A stretch of DNA of 64,000 bases from Streptomyces jeddahensis (GTDB lineage: Bacteria; Actinomycetota; Actinomycetes; Streptomycetales; Streptomycetaceae): contig NZ_LOHS01000038.1 in the NCBI RefSeq assembly GCF_001642995.1, forward strand, positions 1 to 64,000, given 5' to 3'. This document shows, piece after piece, positions 19,831 through 30,234 of this stretch. The translations under genes and the position numbers were made by a program. The notes under the pieces are model-generated. The model ran no database searches and was not told where the DNA came from. It worked only from the letters and a program-made list of their open reading frames with translations. How positions within the stretch are numbered: position 1 is the stretch's first letter; each line of letters begins with the position of its first letter.

Positions 19831-21257
19831 CGGGCGGCAACCTCACCCTCGGCGGCGGCCGTGTCCTGTTCGAGCAGCGCCATTGCAACCCGCTCCAGGC
19901 CCACCGACCTGGAGGCCTTCACGAGTACGACGTCGCCCGGGCGCAGCTCGCTGCGCAGCAGGTCGACGGCCGCCTGTGCGTCGGACACGTGCACCGACTC
20001 CTCACCCCACGAACCCTCGTTGTATGCGCCCATCTGCAGCCAGGCGGCTTCCCTGCCGCCGACCGCGACGAGCTTGCCCACGTTCAGCCGGACGGCGAGC
20101 CGTCCGACCGCGTCGTGTTCGGCGAGCGCCTCGTCACCGAGCTCGGCCATCTGACCGAGCACCGCCCACGTGCGGCCCCCCTTGGCCCGTGCGGCCTCGC
20201 CCATCGCGGCGAGCGCGCGCAGGGCGGCCCGCATGGACTCGGGGTTCGCGTTGTAGGCGTCGTTGACGACCGTCACGCCGTCCGGGCGCTCGGTGACCTC
20301 CATCCGCCAGCGGGAGAGGGAGCCCGCCTCGGAGAGCGCGAGGGCGATCTCTTCCGCGGACATGCCCAGCTCATGGGCGACGGCGGCCGCGGCGAGCGCG
20401 TTCGACACGTGGTGCTCACCGTACAGGCGCATGGTCACGTCGCTGCACCCGGAGGGTGTGAGAAGCCTGAACGAGGGGTGGCCGGCCTCCGTGAGCCGGA
20501 CGTTTTCGGCGCGTACGTCCGCGTCGTCCGATTCTCCGAAGAGGATCACTCGCGCCTTCGTCCGTGAGGCCATCGCGCGTACGAGGGGGTCGTCGGCGTT
20601 GAGGACGGCCGCGCCGTCCTCGGGCAGGGCCTCGACGAGCTCCCCCTTCGCCTCGGCGATCTGCTCACGGCCGCCGAACTCGCCGATGTGCGCACTGCCG
20701 ACGTTGAGCACGACGCCGATCTTCGGCGGCGTCAGGCCCGCCAGGTAGCGGATGTGGCCGATGCCGCGGGCGCCCATCTCCAGGACGAGGTAGCGGGTCT
20801 CCTCGGTGGCGGTGAGCGCGGTGAGCGGCAGCCCGATCTCGTTGTTGAGGGAGCCGGGCGTGAAGACCGTCGGGGCCTTGCTCCGGAGCACCTGGGCGAT
20901 GAGGTCCTTGGTGCTGGTCTTGCCCGCCGAGCCGGTGAGGGCGACGAGGGTGGCGCCGAGCCGCTGGACCACGGCCCGGGCGAGGGCGCCGAGCGCGGTC
21001 TGCACGTCGTCGACGACGATGGCGGGGACCCCGACCGGCCGCGCTGCCAGCACGGCGACCGCGCCCGCGGCGACCACGTCGGCGGCGAAGTCGTGGCCGT
21101 CGACGCGCTCGCCGGCGAACGCGACGAAGAGGCTGCCGGGCTCCACCTCGCGGGAGTCCCGGACGACCGGTCCGGTGACGGTCACGGACGGATCCGGTAT
21201 GTCGTGGGTCTGCCCGCCGACGATTTCAGCGATCTCGGCGAGGGAGAGGGCGATCAC
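19827..21257 (-). CDS. murF: MurF, UDP-MurNAc-tripeptide:D-Ala-D-Ala ligase
   Basis: Final cytoplasmic Mur ligase, adding D-Ala-D-Ala. The 476 residues show the ATP-binding loop [20 protein letters not shown], the N-terminal [24 protein letters not shown] typical of MurE/Mur[13 protein letters not shown] and the C-terminal [16 protein letters not shown]. The start is GTG at 21257, 4 bases after the murE stop. It overlaps mraY at its 3' end. Confidence 0.96.
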   Translation of the reverse strand: MIALSLAEIAEIVGGQTHDIPDPSVTVTGPVVRDSREVEPGSLFVAFAGERVDGHDFAADVVAAGAVAVLAARPVGVPAIVVDDVQTALGALARAVVQRLGATLVALTGSAGKTSTKDLIAQVLRSKAPTVFTPGSLNNEIGLPLTALTATEETRYLVLEMGARGIGHIRYLAGLTPPKIGVVLNVGSAHIGEFGGREQIAEAKGELVEALPEDGAAVLNADDPLVRAMASRTKARVILFGESDDADVRAENVRLTEAGHPSFRLLTPSGCSDVTMRLYGEHHVSNALAAAAVAHELGMSAEEIALALSEAGSLSRWRMEVTERPDGVTVVNDAYNANPESMRAALRALAAMGEAARAKGGRTWAVLGQMAELGDEALAEHDAVGRLAVRLNVGKLVAVGGREAAWLQMGAYNEGSWGEESVHVSDAQAAVDLLRSELRPGDVVLVKASRSVGLERVAMALLEQDTAAAEGEVAAR

Positions 21258-21261
21258 AACT

Positions 21262-22782
21262 TCATCCCTGGGTGTTCTGGATAGCTTCGCGAAGCACCTG
21301 GCGGTCGTCGAAGGGACGGACCACGCCGGCGATGTCCTGGCCCTGCTCGTGGCCCTTGCCGGCCACCAGCACGGTGTCGCCGGGCCGCGCCAGGGCGACG
21401 GCGGCGGCGATGGCGGCGGCCCGGTCCTCGAAGACCTGGACCTCGCCGCGTTCGTGGGCCGGCACCTCGGCGGCGCCGGCGAGCATGGTGGCCAGGATGG
21501 CCAGGGGGTCCTCGGAGCGGGGGTTGTCGGAGGTCAGTACGGCGGTGTCGGCGAGGCGCGCCGCGGCCGCGCCCATCGGCGCGCGCTTTGTCTTGTCCCG
21601 GTCGCCGCCGCAGCCGAGGACGACGTGCAGCCTGCCCTGGGTGATCTTGCGCAGGGCGCGCAGGACGGACTCGACGGCGTCGGTCTTGTGGGCGTAGTCC
21701 ACGACCGCGAGATAGGGCTGGCCCGCGTCGACGCGCTCGAGGCGGCCGGGGACGCCCGGCACGGCGGCGATCCCGTTGGCCGCGGCCTGCGGGTCGAGTC
21801 CGGCGACGGCAAGAGCGACGATCGCGGCGAGCGTGTTGGCCACGTTGAACGGACCCGGCAGCGGCGACTTCGCGGTGATCCGCTCGCCGCGGGGACCGAC
21901 GGCGGTGAAGTGGGAGTCCATCGGCCCCACCTCGACGTCCTCGGCGCGCCAGTCCGCGTCCGGGTGGCCCTCCGCCGAGAAGGTGACGACCGGTACGGAC
22001 GCCTCCTTGACCAGCCTGCGGCCGTATTCGTCGTCGACGTTGACGACGCCCTGTCTGCTGCGTTTCGGCGTGAACAGCTGCGCTTTCGCCCGGAAGTAGT
22101 CCTCCATGTCGGAGTGGAACTCCATGTGCTCCGGGCTGAGGTTCGTGAAGACCGCGACGTCGAAGACGCAGCCGTCGACCCGGCCGAGGACCAGGGCGTG
22201 GCTGGAGACCTCCATGGCGAGCGACTTCACGCCGCGCTCGCGCATGACGGCGAACAGCGCCTGCAGGTCGGTGGCCTCGGGCGTGGTGCGCTCGGACTTG
22301 ATGCGCTCGTCGCCGATGCGCGTCTCGACCGTGCCGATGAGCCCGGGCGTCCCGTCGGCGACGGCGAGCCCGCCCCGGATCAGATACGCGGTCGTGGTCT
22401 TGCCCGACGTACCGGTGATGCCGATCCCCAGCAGGTCGCGGCCCGGGTGGCCGTAGACCGTCGCCGCCAGCTCGCCCATGCGGCCGCGCGGGTCGTCGAC
22501 GACGAGGACCGGCAGGCCGGTGGCGGCGGCGCGCTCCGCGCCCGTGGGGTCGGTGAGGATCGCCACGGCGCCGAGGCCTGCGGCCTGCGCGGCGTAGTCG
22601 GCGCCGTGGAGGCGGGCGCCGGGCAATGCGGCGTAGAGGTCGCCCGGGCGCACCGCGCGGGAGTCGTGCGTGATGCCGCTGACCTCCGCGGTGCCGGGGA
22701 CGGTGACCCCCAGCTGATCGGCGAGCTCCGCGAGCGGTGTCGTGGAGGCCTGGACCGGTCGTGGCGGCCCTGGATAGGTCAC
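21262..22782 (-). CDS. murE: MurE, UDP-MurNAc-dipeptide:diamino acid ligase
   Basis: Adds the third stem-peptide residue, presumably LL-diaminopimelate as in Streptomyces walls. About 506 residues from the GTG at 22782 (VTYPGPPRPV). Motifs: GITHDSRAVRPGDLYAALPG, ATP loop GIGITGTSGKTTTAYLIRGG, NLSPEHMEFHSDMEDYFRAK with the carbamylated Lys, and TSDNPRSEDPLAI, the diamino-acid recognition DNPR motif. The chosen start has AAGGG at 7 bases; alternatives are GTG at 22827 and 22917. It follows ftsI by a 154-base gap. Confidence 0.93.
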   Translation of the reverse strand: MTYPGPPRPVQASTTPLAELADQLGVTVPGTAEVSGITHDSRAVRPGDLYAALPGARLHGADYAAQAAGLGAVAILTDPTGAERAAATGLPVLVVDDPRGRMGELAATVYGHPGRDLLGIGITGTSGKTTTAYLIRGGLAVADGTPGLIGTVETRIGDERIKSERTTPEATDLQALFAVMRERGVKSLAMEVSSHALVLGRVDGCVFDVAVFTNLSPEHMEFHSDMEDYFRAKAQLFTPKRSRQGVVNVDDEYGRRLVKEASVPVVTFSAEGHPDADWRAEDVEVGPMDSHFTAVGPRGERITAKSPLPGPFNVANTLAAIVALAVAGLDPQAAANGIAAVPGVPGRLERVDAGQPYLAVVDYAHKTDAVESVLRALRKITQGRLHVVLGCGGDRDKTKRAPMGAAAARLADTAVLTSDNPRSEDPLAILATMLAGAAEVPAHERGEVQVFEDRAAAIAAAVALARPGDTVLVAGKGHEQGQDIAGVVRPFDDRQVLREAIQNTQG

Positions 22783-22936
22783 AGGAGCGCCCTTCTGGGT
22801 GAGGTGGTACTGATCAGCATGTGGCACGGCGGTGAGCGTACCGGGCGGGGCCCCGCCGGAGCTAAACGAGGTCGGCGGGGTGCGCTGGTTCCCGGAGTCT
22901 GGGGTGATGGTTCTCACGGGCGGTTCCTGGTCGCTC

Positions 22937-24919
22937 TCAGGGCTTGAACTCGACGGGCAGCCGTGCCGGCTCCGCTCCGGTGGGCGGCACCTGGAGCGTC
23001 TTCAGGGCGAACTCCATCACGGTCTTGTAGATGGGGCCGCAGATCTGGCCGCCGAAATAGCTGCCCTTCGTGGCGTTCTGGATGGCGCAGTAGACGGTGA
23101 CACGCGGCTTGTCGGCGGGCGCGAAGCCGGCGAACGACGAGGTGTACCCGCGGTACTTGCCGGTGACCGGGTCGACGCGGTTGGCGGTTCCGGTCTTGCC
23201 CGCGACCCGGTAGCCCGGGATCCGGGCCTTGACGCCGGTGCCCTGCTCGTCGTCGACGACCGACTCGAGCATCTGCGACAGCGTCGTGGCGGTCTTCTCG
23301 CTGATGACGCGGTTCTTCTCGGGCTTGGGCGCGGGTGTGAAGCGCCCGTCGGGTCCCGTGGTGCCGCGCACCAGCGTGGGCTCGACGCGTACGCCGCCGT
23401 TGGCGATCGTCGAGTAGACGGAGGCGGCCTGCATCGCGTTGATCGAGACGCCCTGGCCGAACGGGATCGTGTACTGCTGCGACGTCGACCAGGTGTCGGG
23501 CGGCGCGAGGATGCCGGCCGTCTCGCCCGGGAACCCCAGCCCGGTGGCACCGCCGATGCCGAACTTGCGCAGATACGAGTAGAGGACCCGGTTGGCTTCG
23601 GCCTGCGTCTTGCCGAGCTGGCCGGTGGCGAGGATGGTGCCGATGTTGCTGGACTTGGCGAGCACGCCGTTGAGCGTCAGATACCAGGTCGGGTGGTTCA
23701 CGTCGTCCTGGAACAGCCGGTCACCGCGGTGCAGCCGGTTCGGGACCGTCACATGGGTGTCCGGCGTGGCGACGTTCTCCTCCAGTACGGCGGCCATGGA
23801 CATGACCTTGGCGGTGGAACCCGGCTCGTAGGCGTCTTCGAGCGCGAAGTTGTGCATGTCGGCCGAAGTGGCCTGCGTCAGGTCGTTCGGGTCGAAGCCC
23901 GGCGCGTTGGCCATGGCGAGGACCTCGCCGGTCCTGGTGTCCTGCACGATCACATAACCGCGGTCTGCCTTGGACTTCTTCACCTGCTCGGCGATGGCGT
24001 TCTGCGCCGCCCACTGGATGTCCCGGTCGATGGTGAGCTCGACCTGGGAACCGGGCACGGCGGGCACCTCGCTGGTGCCGGCCGTGGGCACCTGGCGGCC
24101 GCCCGACTGGGCATAGGTGATCTTGCCGTCCTCGCCGGACAGGTCCTTGTCGAGCTGCTTCTCCACGCCGCCCGCGCCCTTGCCCTCGGCGTTCACCCAG
24201 CCCAGTATCCCGGCGGCGAGATCGCCGTTCGGATAGACGCGCTTGCTGCTGGGGTCCTGGAAGACGCCCGCGAGCACGTTGGCGGTCTTGCCGTCCCGCT
24301 GCGCCTCCGCCTGGAGTGCGTTCTTCAGGTCCTTGATCTGCTTCCAGACCTGGGGGGTCTGCCGGGCAGCCAGCCGGACGTAGCGGGTGTTGGGAGTGCG
24401 GAGCTGCGCGGCCAGGTCGGCCTGGTCCTTGTCGAGGATGGGCGCGAGCAGCGCCGCCGCCTGCTCGGGCGCGTCCGCGATCTTCGTCTGCTTCTGCGTG
24501 AACATCGTGGGGTCGGCCGTGATGTCGTACGCGTCCACGCTGGTCGCCAGCTCGACGCCGTTGCGGTCGGTGATCGCGCCGCGCTCTGCGGTCAGGGTGT
24601 GGCTGAGGTACCGGTTCTTCTCGGCCTTGGCGGCGTACGCGCTCGCGTCGACCGCCTGCACCTGGAGCAGGCGTACCACGAAGGCCAGCATGACGAGGGT
24701 CAGCCCGAGACTGACCATGCGCAGCCGGGGGCGCGGGCTGCCGAGGCGGATGATGCGGGGACCGGACGCGCGGGGGCGGGGCCTCGGCGCGCCCGCGCGG
24801 TACTGGCGTGCCGCGGGGCGCGCTCCGGAGCCCGGGCGCCGTGGCGTGCCGGGGCGCGCGGGCCTGGCGGGTCCTGGCACCCGGCGCCGCGGGGGTTCCC
24901 TGTCGGTCACGTCCGTCAC
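22937..24919 (-). CDS. ftsI: FtsI/PBP3-type septal transpeptidase (class B penicillin-binding protein)
   Basis: Membrane-anchored transpeptidase that cross-links septal peptidoglycan with FtsW. The 660 residues have a long basic Pro/Arg cytoplasmic tail (1-65), one membrane helix (about 67-90), a PBP dimerisation domain and the transpeptidase domain with EPGSTAKVM (SxxK serine), KSSN (SxN) and KTGT. The GTG start at 24919 overlaps the ftsL stop by 4 bases. Confidence 0.96.
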   Translation of the reverse strand: MTDVTDREPPRRRVPGPARPARPGTPRRPGSGARPAARQYRAGAPRPRPRASGPRIIRLGSPRPRLRMVSLGLTLVMLAFVVRLLQVQAVDASAYAAKAEKNRYLSHTLTAERGAITDRNGVELATSVDAYDITADPTMFTQKQTKIADAPEQAAALLAPILDKDQADLAAQLRTPNTRYVRLAARQTPQVWKQIKDLKNALQAEAQRDGKTANVLAGVFQDPSSKRVYPNGDLAAGILGWVNAEGKGAGGVEKQLDKDLSGEDGKITYAQSGGRQVPTAGTSEVPAVPGSQVELTIDRDIQWAAQNAIAEQVKKSKADRGYVIVQDTRTGEVLAMANAPGFDPNDLTQATSADMHNFALEDAYEPGSTAKVMSMAAVLEENVATPDTHVTVPNRLHRGDRLFQDDVNHPTWYLTLNGVLAKSSNIGTILATGQLGKTQAEANRVLYSYLRKFGIGGATGLGFPGETAGILAPPDTWSTSQQYTIPFGQGVSINAMQAASVYSTIANGGVRVEPTLVRGTTGPDGRFTPAPKPEKNRVISEKTATTLSQMLESVVDDEQGTGVKARIPGYRVAGKTGTANRVDPVTGKYRGYTSSFAGFAPADKPRVTVYCAIQNATKGSYFGGQICGPIYKTVMEFALKTLQVPPTGAEPARLPVEFKP

Positions 24920-25530
24920 CTGCCGGAGGCCGTGGGCGAGGGCTTCGAGGGCTTCGGGGTCGGGGCGGGGGCCGGTGGCGTACCGGCCAGGGGGGTCTTG
25001 GAGAGGCCGGCCGAAGGTGTGGCGGCAGCCGGGGACGATGCGGTTGCGGACGGCTTGGCGGATACCGCATTGGACGGGGTGGCCGAGGCGGCGGGTGACG
25101 GCGCCACCGTGTTGCCCGCCACGGCCTCCGGCGGGGTCGCGGTCGGCAGGCGCCAGCCGGACGGCGTTGCGACGGCGCCCGGCACGCCCTTGACGGTGCC
25201 GTCGGGGTTCAGGAACGCGGGGGTGCCGCCCGGCACCATGCCGAGCTCACGGGCGCGGCGCTGCAGCGCCTCAGGAGCGGAATAGGCGTCCACATCCCGC
25301 TGGAGGGCTTGTTCCTCCTCGGTGAGGGCGGTGGTCTCCTTCTTGAGGTCGTTCAGCCGGAACGACCCCGCGTTCAGCGCCGAGTTCAGCATCAGCAGCG
25401 TGATCAGCCCGCCGCCTAGCAGCACCACGACCAGCAGGACGAAGGGGGTGCGCGCGGCCTGGCGGGAGCCCGTCGGCAGCAGCCGCGCGAGCCGGGCGGC
25501 CCTCCCCCTCAGCTCCGGTCTCCTGCTCAT
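24916..25530 (-). CDS. ftsL: FtsL-type septum protein
   Basis: Small bitopic divisome protein recognised mainly by position and topology. The 204 residues have a basic start, a membrane helix (FVLLVVVLLGGGLITLLML, about 30-48), a short extracytoplasmic coiled coil (LNDLKKETTALTEEEQALQRDV) with the usual REL-G element (RARELGMVPGG), and then a long Ala/Pro/Ser/Thr-rich tail of about 85 residues absent from E. coli FtsL. Overlap with ftsI and position after rsmH support the call. Confidence 0.9.
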   Translation of the reverse strand: MSRRPELRGRAARLARLLPTGSRQAARTPFVLLVVVLLGGGLITLLMLNSALNAGSFRLNDLKKETTALTEEEQALQRDVDAYSAPEALQRRARELGMVPGGTPAFLNPDGTVKGVPGAVATPSGWRLPTATPPEAVAGNTVAPSPAASATPSNAVSAKPSATASSPAAATPSAGLSKTPLAGTPPAPAPTPKPSKPSPTASGR

Positions 25531-25594
25531 TCGCCCCTCCCCCGGCGTACGGACGCGCGTGCGGGCGGCCTCCGCACCGTACCGCGGACGCCAC

Positions 25595-26566
25595 TCATTC
25601 AGCTTCCTCGCGGATGCGCTGCGCGCCGCGCAGCCGCGCCGGGGCGGCCCGCCGGTTCTGGGCGACCTCCTCCTCGGTGGGCAGTTCCGCGCCGCGCGTG
25701 AGCAGCTTGAGCCGCGGCTGGTAGCGCTCGGGCACGACGGGCAGCCCGGGCGGCGCCGTGCTGGCGGCTCCCGCCGCGAACACCTGCTTGACCAGCCGGT
25801 CCTCCAGCGAGTGGTACGACAGCACGGCGATCCGGCCGCCGACGGCGAGGGCGCCCACGGCCGCGGGAATGGCCCGCTCCAGGACGGACAGCTCGCCGTT
25901 CACCTCGATGCGCAGGGCCTGGAAGGTGCGCTTGGCCGGGTTGCCGCCCGTGCGCTTCGCCGCCTGCGGCAGGGCGTCGCGGATGAGATCGACGAGCCGG
26001 GCGCTGTTGGTGAAGGGCTCCTTCTCCCGCTCACGCACGATGGCGGACACGATCCGCTTGGCCTGCTTCTCCTCGCCGTAACTGCGCAGGATCCGCACCA
26101 GCTCACCGGCGGGGTAGGTGTTGAGCACCTCGGCCGCGCTGATGCCGGTGGACTGGTCCATGCGCATGTCCAGCGGGGCGTCCTGGGCGTAGGCGAACCC
26201 GCGGTCCGCCTCGTCGAGCTGCATGGAGGAGACGCCGAGGTCGAACAGGACGCCCTGGACGCGCGGGATGCCGAGCCGGGCGAGTACGTCGGGCAACTCG
26301 TCGTAGACGGCGTGCACCAGCGTGGCCCGGTCGCCGTAGGGCGCGAGCCGCTCGCCGGACAGGCGCAGCGCCTCCTTGTCCCGGTCGAGGCCGATCAGCC
26401 GCGCCGAGGGGAAGCGGCTGAGCAGGGCCTCGCTGTGGCCGCCGAGGCCGAGGGTGCAGTCGACGACGACGGGTTCGGCGACGCCCGGCTGCTCCAGTGC
26501 GGGGGCCAGCAGGTCCAGGCACCGCTGGAGCATGACCGGGACGTGCCGGGTCTCGTTGGTGTTCAT
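25595..26566 (-). CDS. rsmH: 16S rRNA m4C1402 methyltransferase RsmH (MraW)
   Basis: SAM-dependent N4-methylation of C1402 in 16S rRNA. The 323 residues include [13 protein letters not shown], the SAM loop [54 protein letters not shown] and the C-terminal [12 protein letters not shown]. The start at ATG 26566 ([13 protein letters not shown]) gives family length; the longer frame to 26608 adds a basic leader. It is the first gene of the cluster here; no mraZ is upstream. Confidence 0.96.
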   Translation of the reverse strand: MNTNETRHVPVMLQRCLDLLAPALEQPGVAEPVVVDCTLGLGGHSEALLSRFPSARLIGLDRDKEALRLSGERLAPYGDRATLVHAVYDELPDVLARLGIPRVQGVLFDLGVSSMQLDEADRGFAYAQDAPLDMRMDQSTGISAAEVLNTYPAGELVRILRSYGEEKQAKRIVSAIVREREKEPFTNSARLVDLIRDALPQAAKRTGGNPAKRTFQALRIEVNGELSVLERAIPAAVGALAVGGRIAVLSYHSLEDRLVKQVFAAGAASTAPPGLPVVPERYQPRLKLLTRGAELPTEEEVAQNRRAAPARLRGAQRIREEAE

Positions 26567-26745
26567 GCGTTGCTCCGCGCGGGCCGGCCGTCGTCGGAGG
26601 CGCCCCATGGTCTGGTTCGCTCGCTGCGCTCGCTCACGGCGCGCCCTCTCAGGTCCGGCGCGGCCGCCGCACTGTCCGGTGGTGACCGGGCGTCTCCGGG
26701 ATGAAAAGTCCAGCGGGGAGAGCCTCTCGCCTCCCGCTTCGCGTC

Positions 26746-26773
26746 ACTTTAGTCCACCGTGTCGCGCGGTCAA
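26746..26773 (-). promoter_or_regulatory. Probable dcw promoter upstream of rsmH
   Basis: Read on the minus strand: TTGACC (26773-26768), a 16-base spacer, then TAAAGT (26751-26746). Both fit the vegetative HrdB-type consensus in Streptomyces (TTGAC, TAnnnT). The RNA would start about 170 bases before the rsmH ATG. Confidence 0.6.
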
Positions 26774-26873
26774 TCAACCGGCCTGCGCGTCGCGAACCGG
26801 TGCCCGGCGGGAGACGTGGAGGATCATGTGAACCGGACGAGGTCACCCGTACGGCCGCACCGTGGCCGGACTT

Positions 26874-26887
26874 GTGGAGTAGGTCAC
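26874..26887 (+). promoter_or_regulatory. Crp-like binding site before carbonic anhydrase
   Basis: GTGGAGTAGGTCAC fits GTG-N6-GNCAC, the motif described for Streptomyces Crp, and is flanked by matching bases to give TTGTG-N8-CACAA (26872-26889). It lies 10 bases upstream of TTGACG (26899-26904), a possible -35. Binding is inferred from sequence only. Confidence 0.45.
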
Positions 26888-26961
26888 AACACCATCCATT
26901 GACGTCCTTTGTCACCCCTCACATCGAGCCTGATCCGCTCGTGACCATTACCTTCATAGAC

Positions 26962-27510
26962 ATGACGACTTCTGCATCCGTACCCACAGAGCCCCAGGGC
27001 GCCGTACGCGGCGGCGGCACCGTCACGGACCGGCTCGTCGAGGCGAACCAGAGGTACGCCGCCGCCTTCACCGATCCGGGCATGGACGCCCGGCCCGTCC
27101 TGCACGTCGCCGTCGTCGCCTGCATGGACGCGCGGCTCGACCTGCACGCCGCGCTCGGCCTGGAGCTCGGCGACTGCCACACCATCCGCAACGCCGGCGG
27201 TGTCGTCACCGACGACGTGATCCGCTCGCTGACCATCAGCCAGCGTGCGCTCGGCACCCGCAGCGTCGTCCTCATCCACCACACCGGCTGCGGCCTGGAG
27301 AGCCTCACCGAGGACTTCCGGCACGACCTGGAGATGGAGGTCGGTCAGCGTCCGGCCTGGGCGGTGGAGTCGTTCCGCGACGTCGACCAGGACGTCCGGC
27401 AGTCGATGCAGCGGGTGCGCACGTCGCCCTTCCTGCTGCACAAGGACGATGTACGCGGTTTCGTCTTCGACGTGCACACGGGGCTGCTGCGCGAGATCGA
27501 CCCCGCCTGA
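26962..27510 (+). CDS. Beta-class carbonic anhydrase
   Basis: Zinc enzyme interconverting CO2 and bicarbonate. The 182-residue protein shows the beta-class metal and active-site motifs: VVACMDARLDL (Cys and the Asp-Arg pair), RNAGGVVTDDVIRSLTISQ and LIHHTGCGLES (His and Cys ligands). It lacks a signal peptide, so cytoplasmic. The ATG at 26962 is chosen because family similarity begins nearby; upstream sequence is low-quality coding. It diverges from the dcw cluster and is followed by a hairpin. Confidence 0.92.
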   Translation: MTTSASVPTEPQGAVRGGGTVTDRLVEANQRYAAAFTDPGMDARPVLHVAVVACMDARLDLHAALGLELGDCHTIRNAGGVVTDDVIRSLTISQRALGTRSVVLIHHTGCGLESLTEDFRHDLEMEVGQRPAWAVESFRDVDQDVRQSMQRVRTSPFLLHKDDVRGFVFDVHTGLLREIDPA

Positions 27511-27512
27511 CC

Positions 27513-27534
27513 GCTTTCACGTTGCTTTCACGTC
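27513..27534 (+). repeat. 11-bp tandem repeat just after the carbonic anhydrase stop
   Basis: GCTTTCACGTT is followed directly by GCTTTCACGTC, three bases past the stop codon and running into the terminator stem. Ten of 11 positions match. Confidence 0.85.
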
Positions 27535-27572
27535 TGCGCGCGCCCATCCCTCGGGCCGGACGCGCGCAGACG
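27531..27572 (+). terminator. Hairpin after carbonic anhydrase
   Basis: CGTCTGCGCGCG (27531-27542) is perfectly complementary to CGCGCGCAGACG (27561-27572), with an 18-base loop. The remaining bases up to 27808 hold no gene and presumably carry the moxR promoter. Confidence 0.7.
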
Positions 27573-27808
27573 CATGCCATCGGCCGCGCTCGCCCCATAA
27601 ACGGCGTCAAGACCTGACATAAGGCTGTCAGTTGTCCACAGTCGAGTGACACGAACCGGTAACGGCAACAAGAATGCCCTTGTGGCACCACGCGGAACTT
27701 TTCGTGTGCGGTGTCCGTGTTTCGGGGTGGGCCGGTCCGCATCGCAGCGTCGGCCCTGGAATGGTCCCCTGCTCCCAAGGAGCGCGGGAAAGGGCCGAGG
27801 AGGGCCGG

Positions 27809-28860
<1,052 letters not shown>

Positions 28861-28861
<1 letters not shown>

Positions 28862-30234
28862 TGACGGCCGCGGGGCCGCCGACGGCGGCACCCGACGAGA
28901 GCGGCGAGAAGGGCGGGCTGCGCACGGCACTCGCCGGGCTGACCACGCGCGGGCGTTCCTTCCTGGCCGCGGGCGTCGCTGCCGCCATCTGCGCGTACGT
29001 ACTCGGCCAGAGCGATCTGCTGCGGGTCGGTCTGTTGCTCGCCGCACTGCCGCTGGTCTGCACGTTCGTGCTGTACCGCACGCGCTACCGGGTCGCGGGC
29101 AGCCGGCGCCTGTCCCCCGCGCGGGTGCCCGCGGCGTCCGAGGCCCGGGTCCACCTCCGGATGGACAACGTCTCGCGGCTGCCCACGGGCCTGCTGATGC
29201 TGCAGGACCGGGTGCCGTATGTGCTCGGGCCGCGGCCCCGCTTCGTACTGGACCGCGTGGAGGCGGGCGGCCGTCGCGAGGTGTCGTACCGCGTCCGCTC
29301 GGACCTGCGCGGCCGCTATCCGCTGGGCCCGCTCCAGCTGCGGCTGACGGACCCCTTCGGGATGTGCGAGCTGACCCGCTCCTTCTCGACGTACGACACG
29401 CTGACCGTCGTCCCGCGCGTCGAGCCGCTGCCGCCGGTGAAGCTGACCGGCGAGGCCAAGGGATACGGGGACGGGCGGCAGCGCGCGCTCGCGCTGGCCG
29501 GCGAGGACGACGTCATCCCGCGCGGCTATCGCTACGGCGACGATCTGCGCCGGGTGCACTGGCGCTCGACCGCGCGGTACGGCGAGCTGATGGTGCGGCG
29601 TGAGGAGCAGCCGCGGCGGTCCCGCTGCACGGTGCTGCTCGACACCCGCCGTCTGGCCTTCCAGGGTGCGGGCCCCGACTCGGCCTTCGAGTGGGCCGTG
29701 TCCGGCGCCGCGTCCGTGCTTGTGCACATGCTCGAACGGGGCTTCTCGGTCCGGCTACTCATGGACACCGGCGCCTCCGTACCCGGCGAGGGCTCGGACG
29801 GTTTCGCGGGCACCGCTCAGGAGTCGGCCGACGCGGCCGGTCTGATGATGGACACCCTGGCGGTGATCGACCACTCGGACGGCGCAGGGCTCTCCCGGGC
29901 CTACGACCTGCTGCGCGGCGGGAACGAAGGGCTGCTTGTCGCCTTCCTCGGCGACCTCGACGAGGAGCAGGCGACGGTGGCCGCGAAGATGCGCCGGCGC
30001 AGCGGTGCCGCGATCGCCTTCGTCCTGGACAGCGCGGCCTGGGCCCCGGGCCCGGGCGGCACGCCCGCCGCCACCCACGCCGGGGACCGGCTGCGGCTGC
30101 TGCGCGAGGCGGGCTGGACGGCGCTGGCGGCCACGCCGGGCACGACCGTCGCCGGCCTGTGGCGCCAGGCGGACCAGCAGCACGCCTCGTCGGTGTCAGC
30201 GCCATCGGGCACCACGACAGGGGGATGGTCATGA
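28861..30234 (+). CDS. DUF58 domain membrane protein
   Basis: About 457 residues with two N-terminal hydrophobic helices (about 32-68), a beta-rich middle and the DUF58 core motif YRYGDDLRRVHWRSTARYGELMVRREE, followed by a von Willebrand A-like stretch (CTVLLDTRRLAF). DUF58 proteins are regularly encoded beside MoxR ATPases; the biochemical role is not established. The ATG at 28861 touches the moxR stop (TGATG); a GTG 3 bases earlier is equally possible. The stop overlaps the next gene by ATGA. Confidence 0.9.

Larger units (their letters stand above)
26567..26961. other. Divergent promoter region between rsmH and carbonic anhydrase
   Basis: About 395 bases without a supportable gene. It holds the probable dcw promoter at 26746-26773 (minus) and a Crp-like palindrome at 26874-26887 in front of the carbonic anhydrase gene. 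Nothing resembling mraZ is present. Confidence 0.7.

Noticed and set aside
17348..19888. 846-codon frame suggesting a MurD fusion
   Set aside because: Its first part is an Arg/Pro-rich shadow of mraY. MurD starts at the GTG overlapping the mraY stop.
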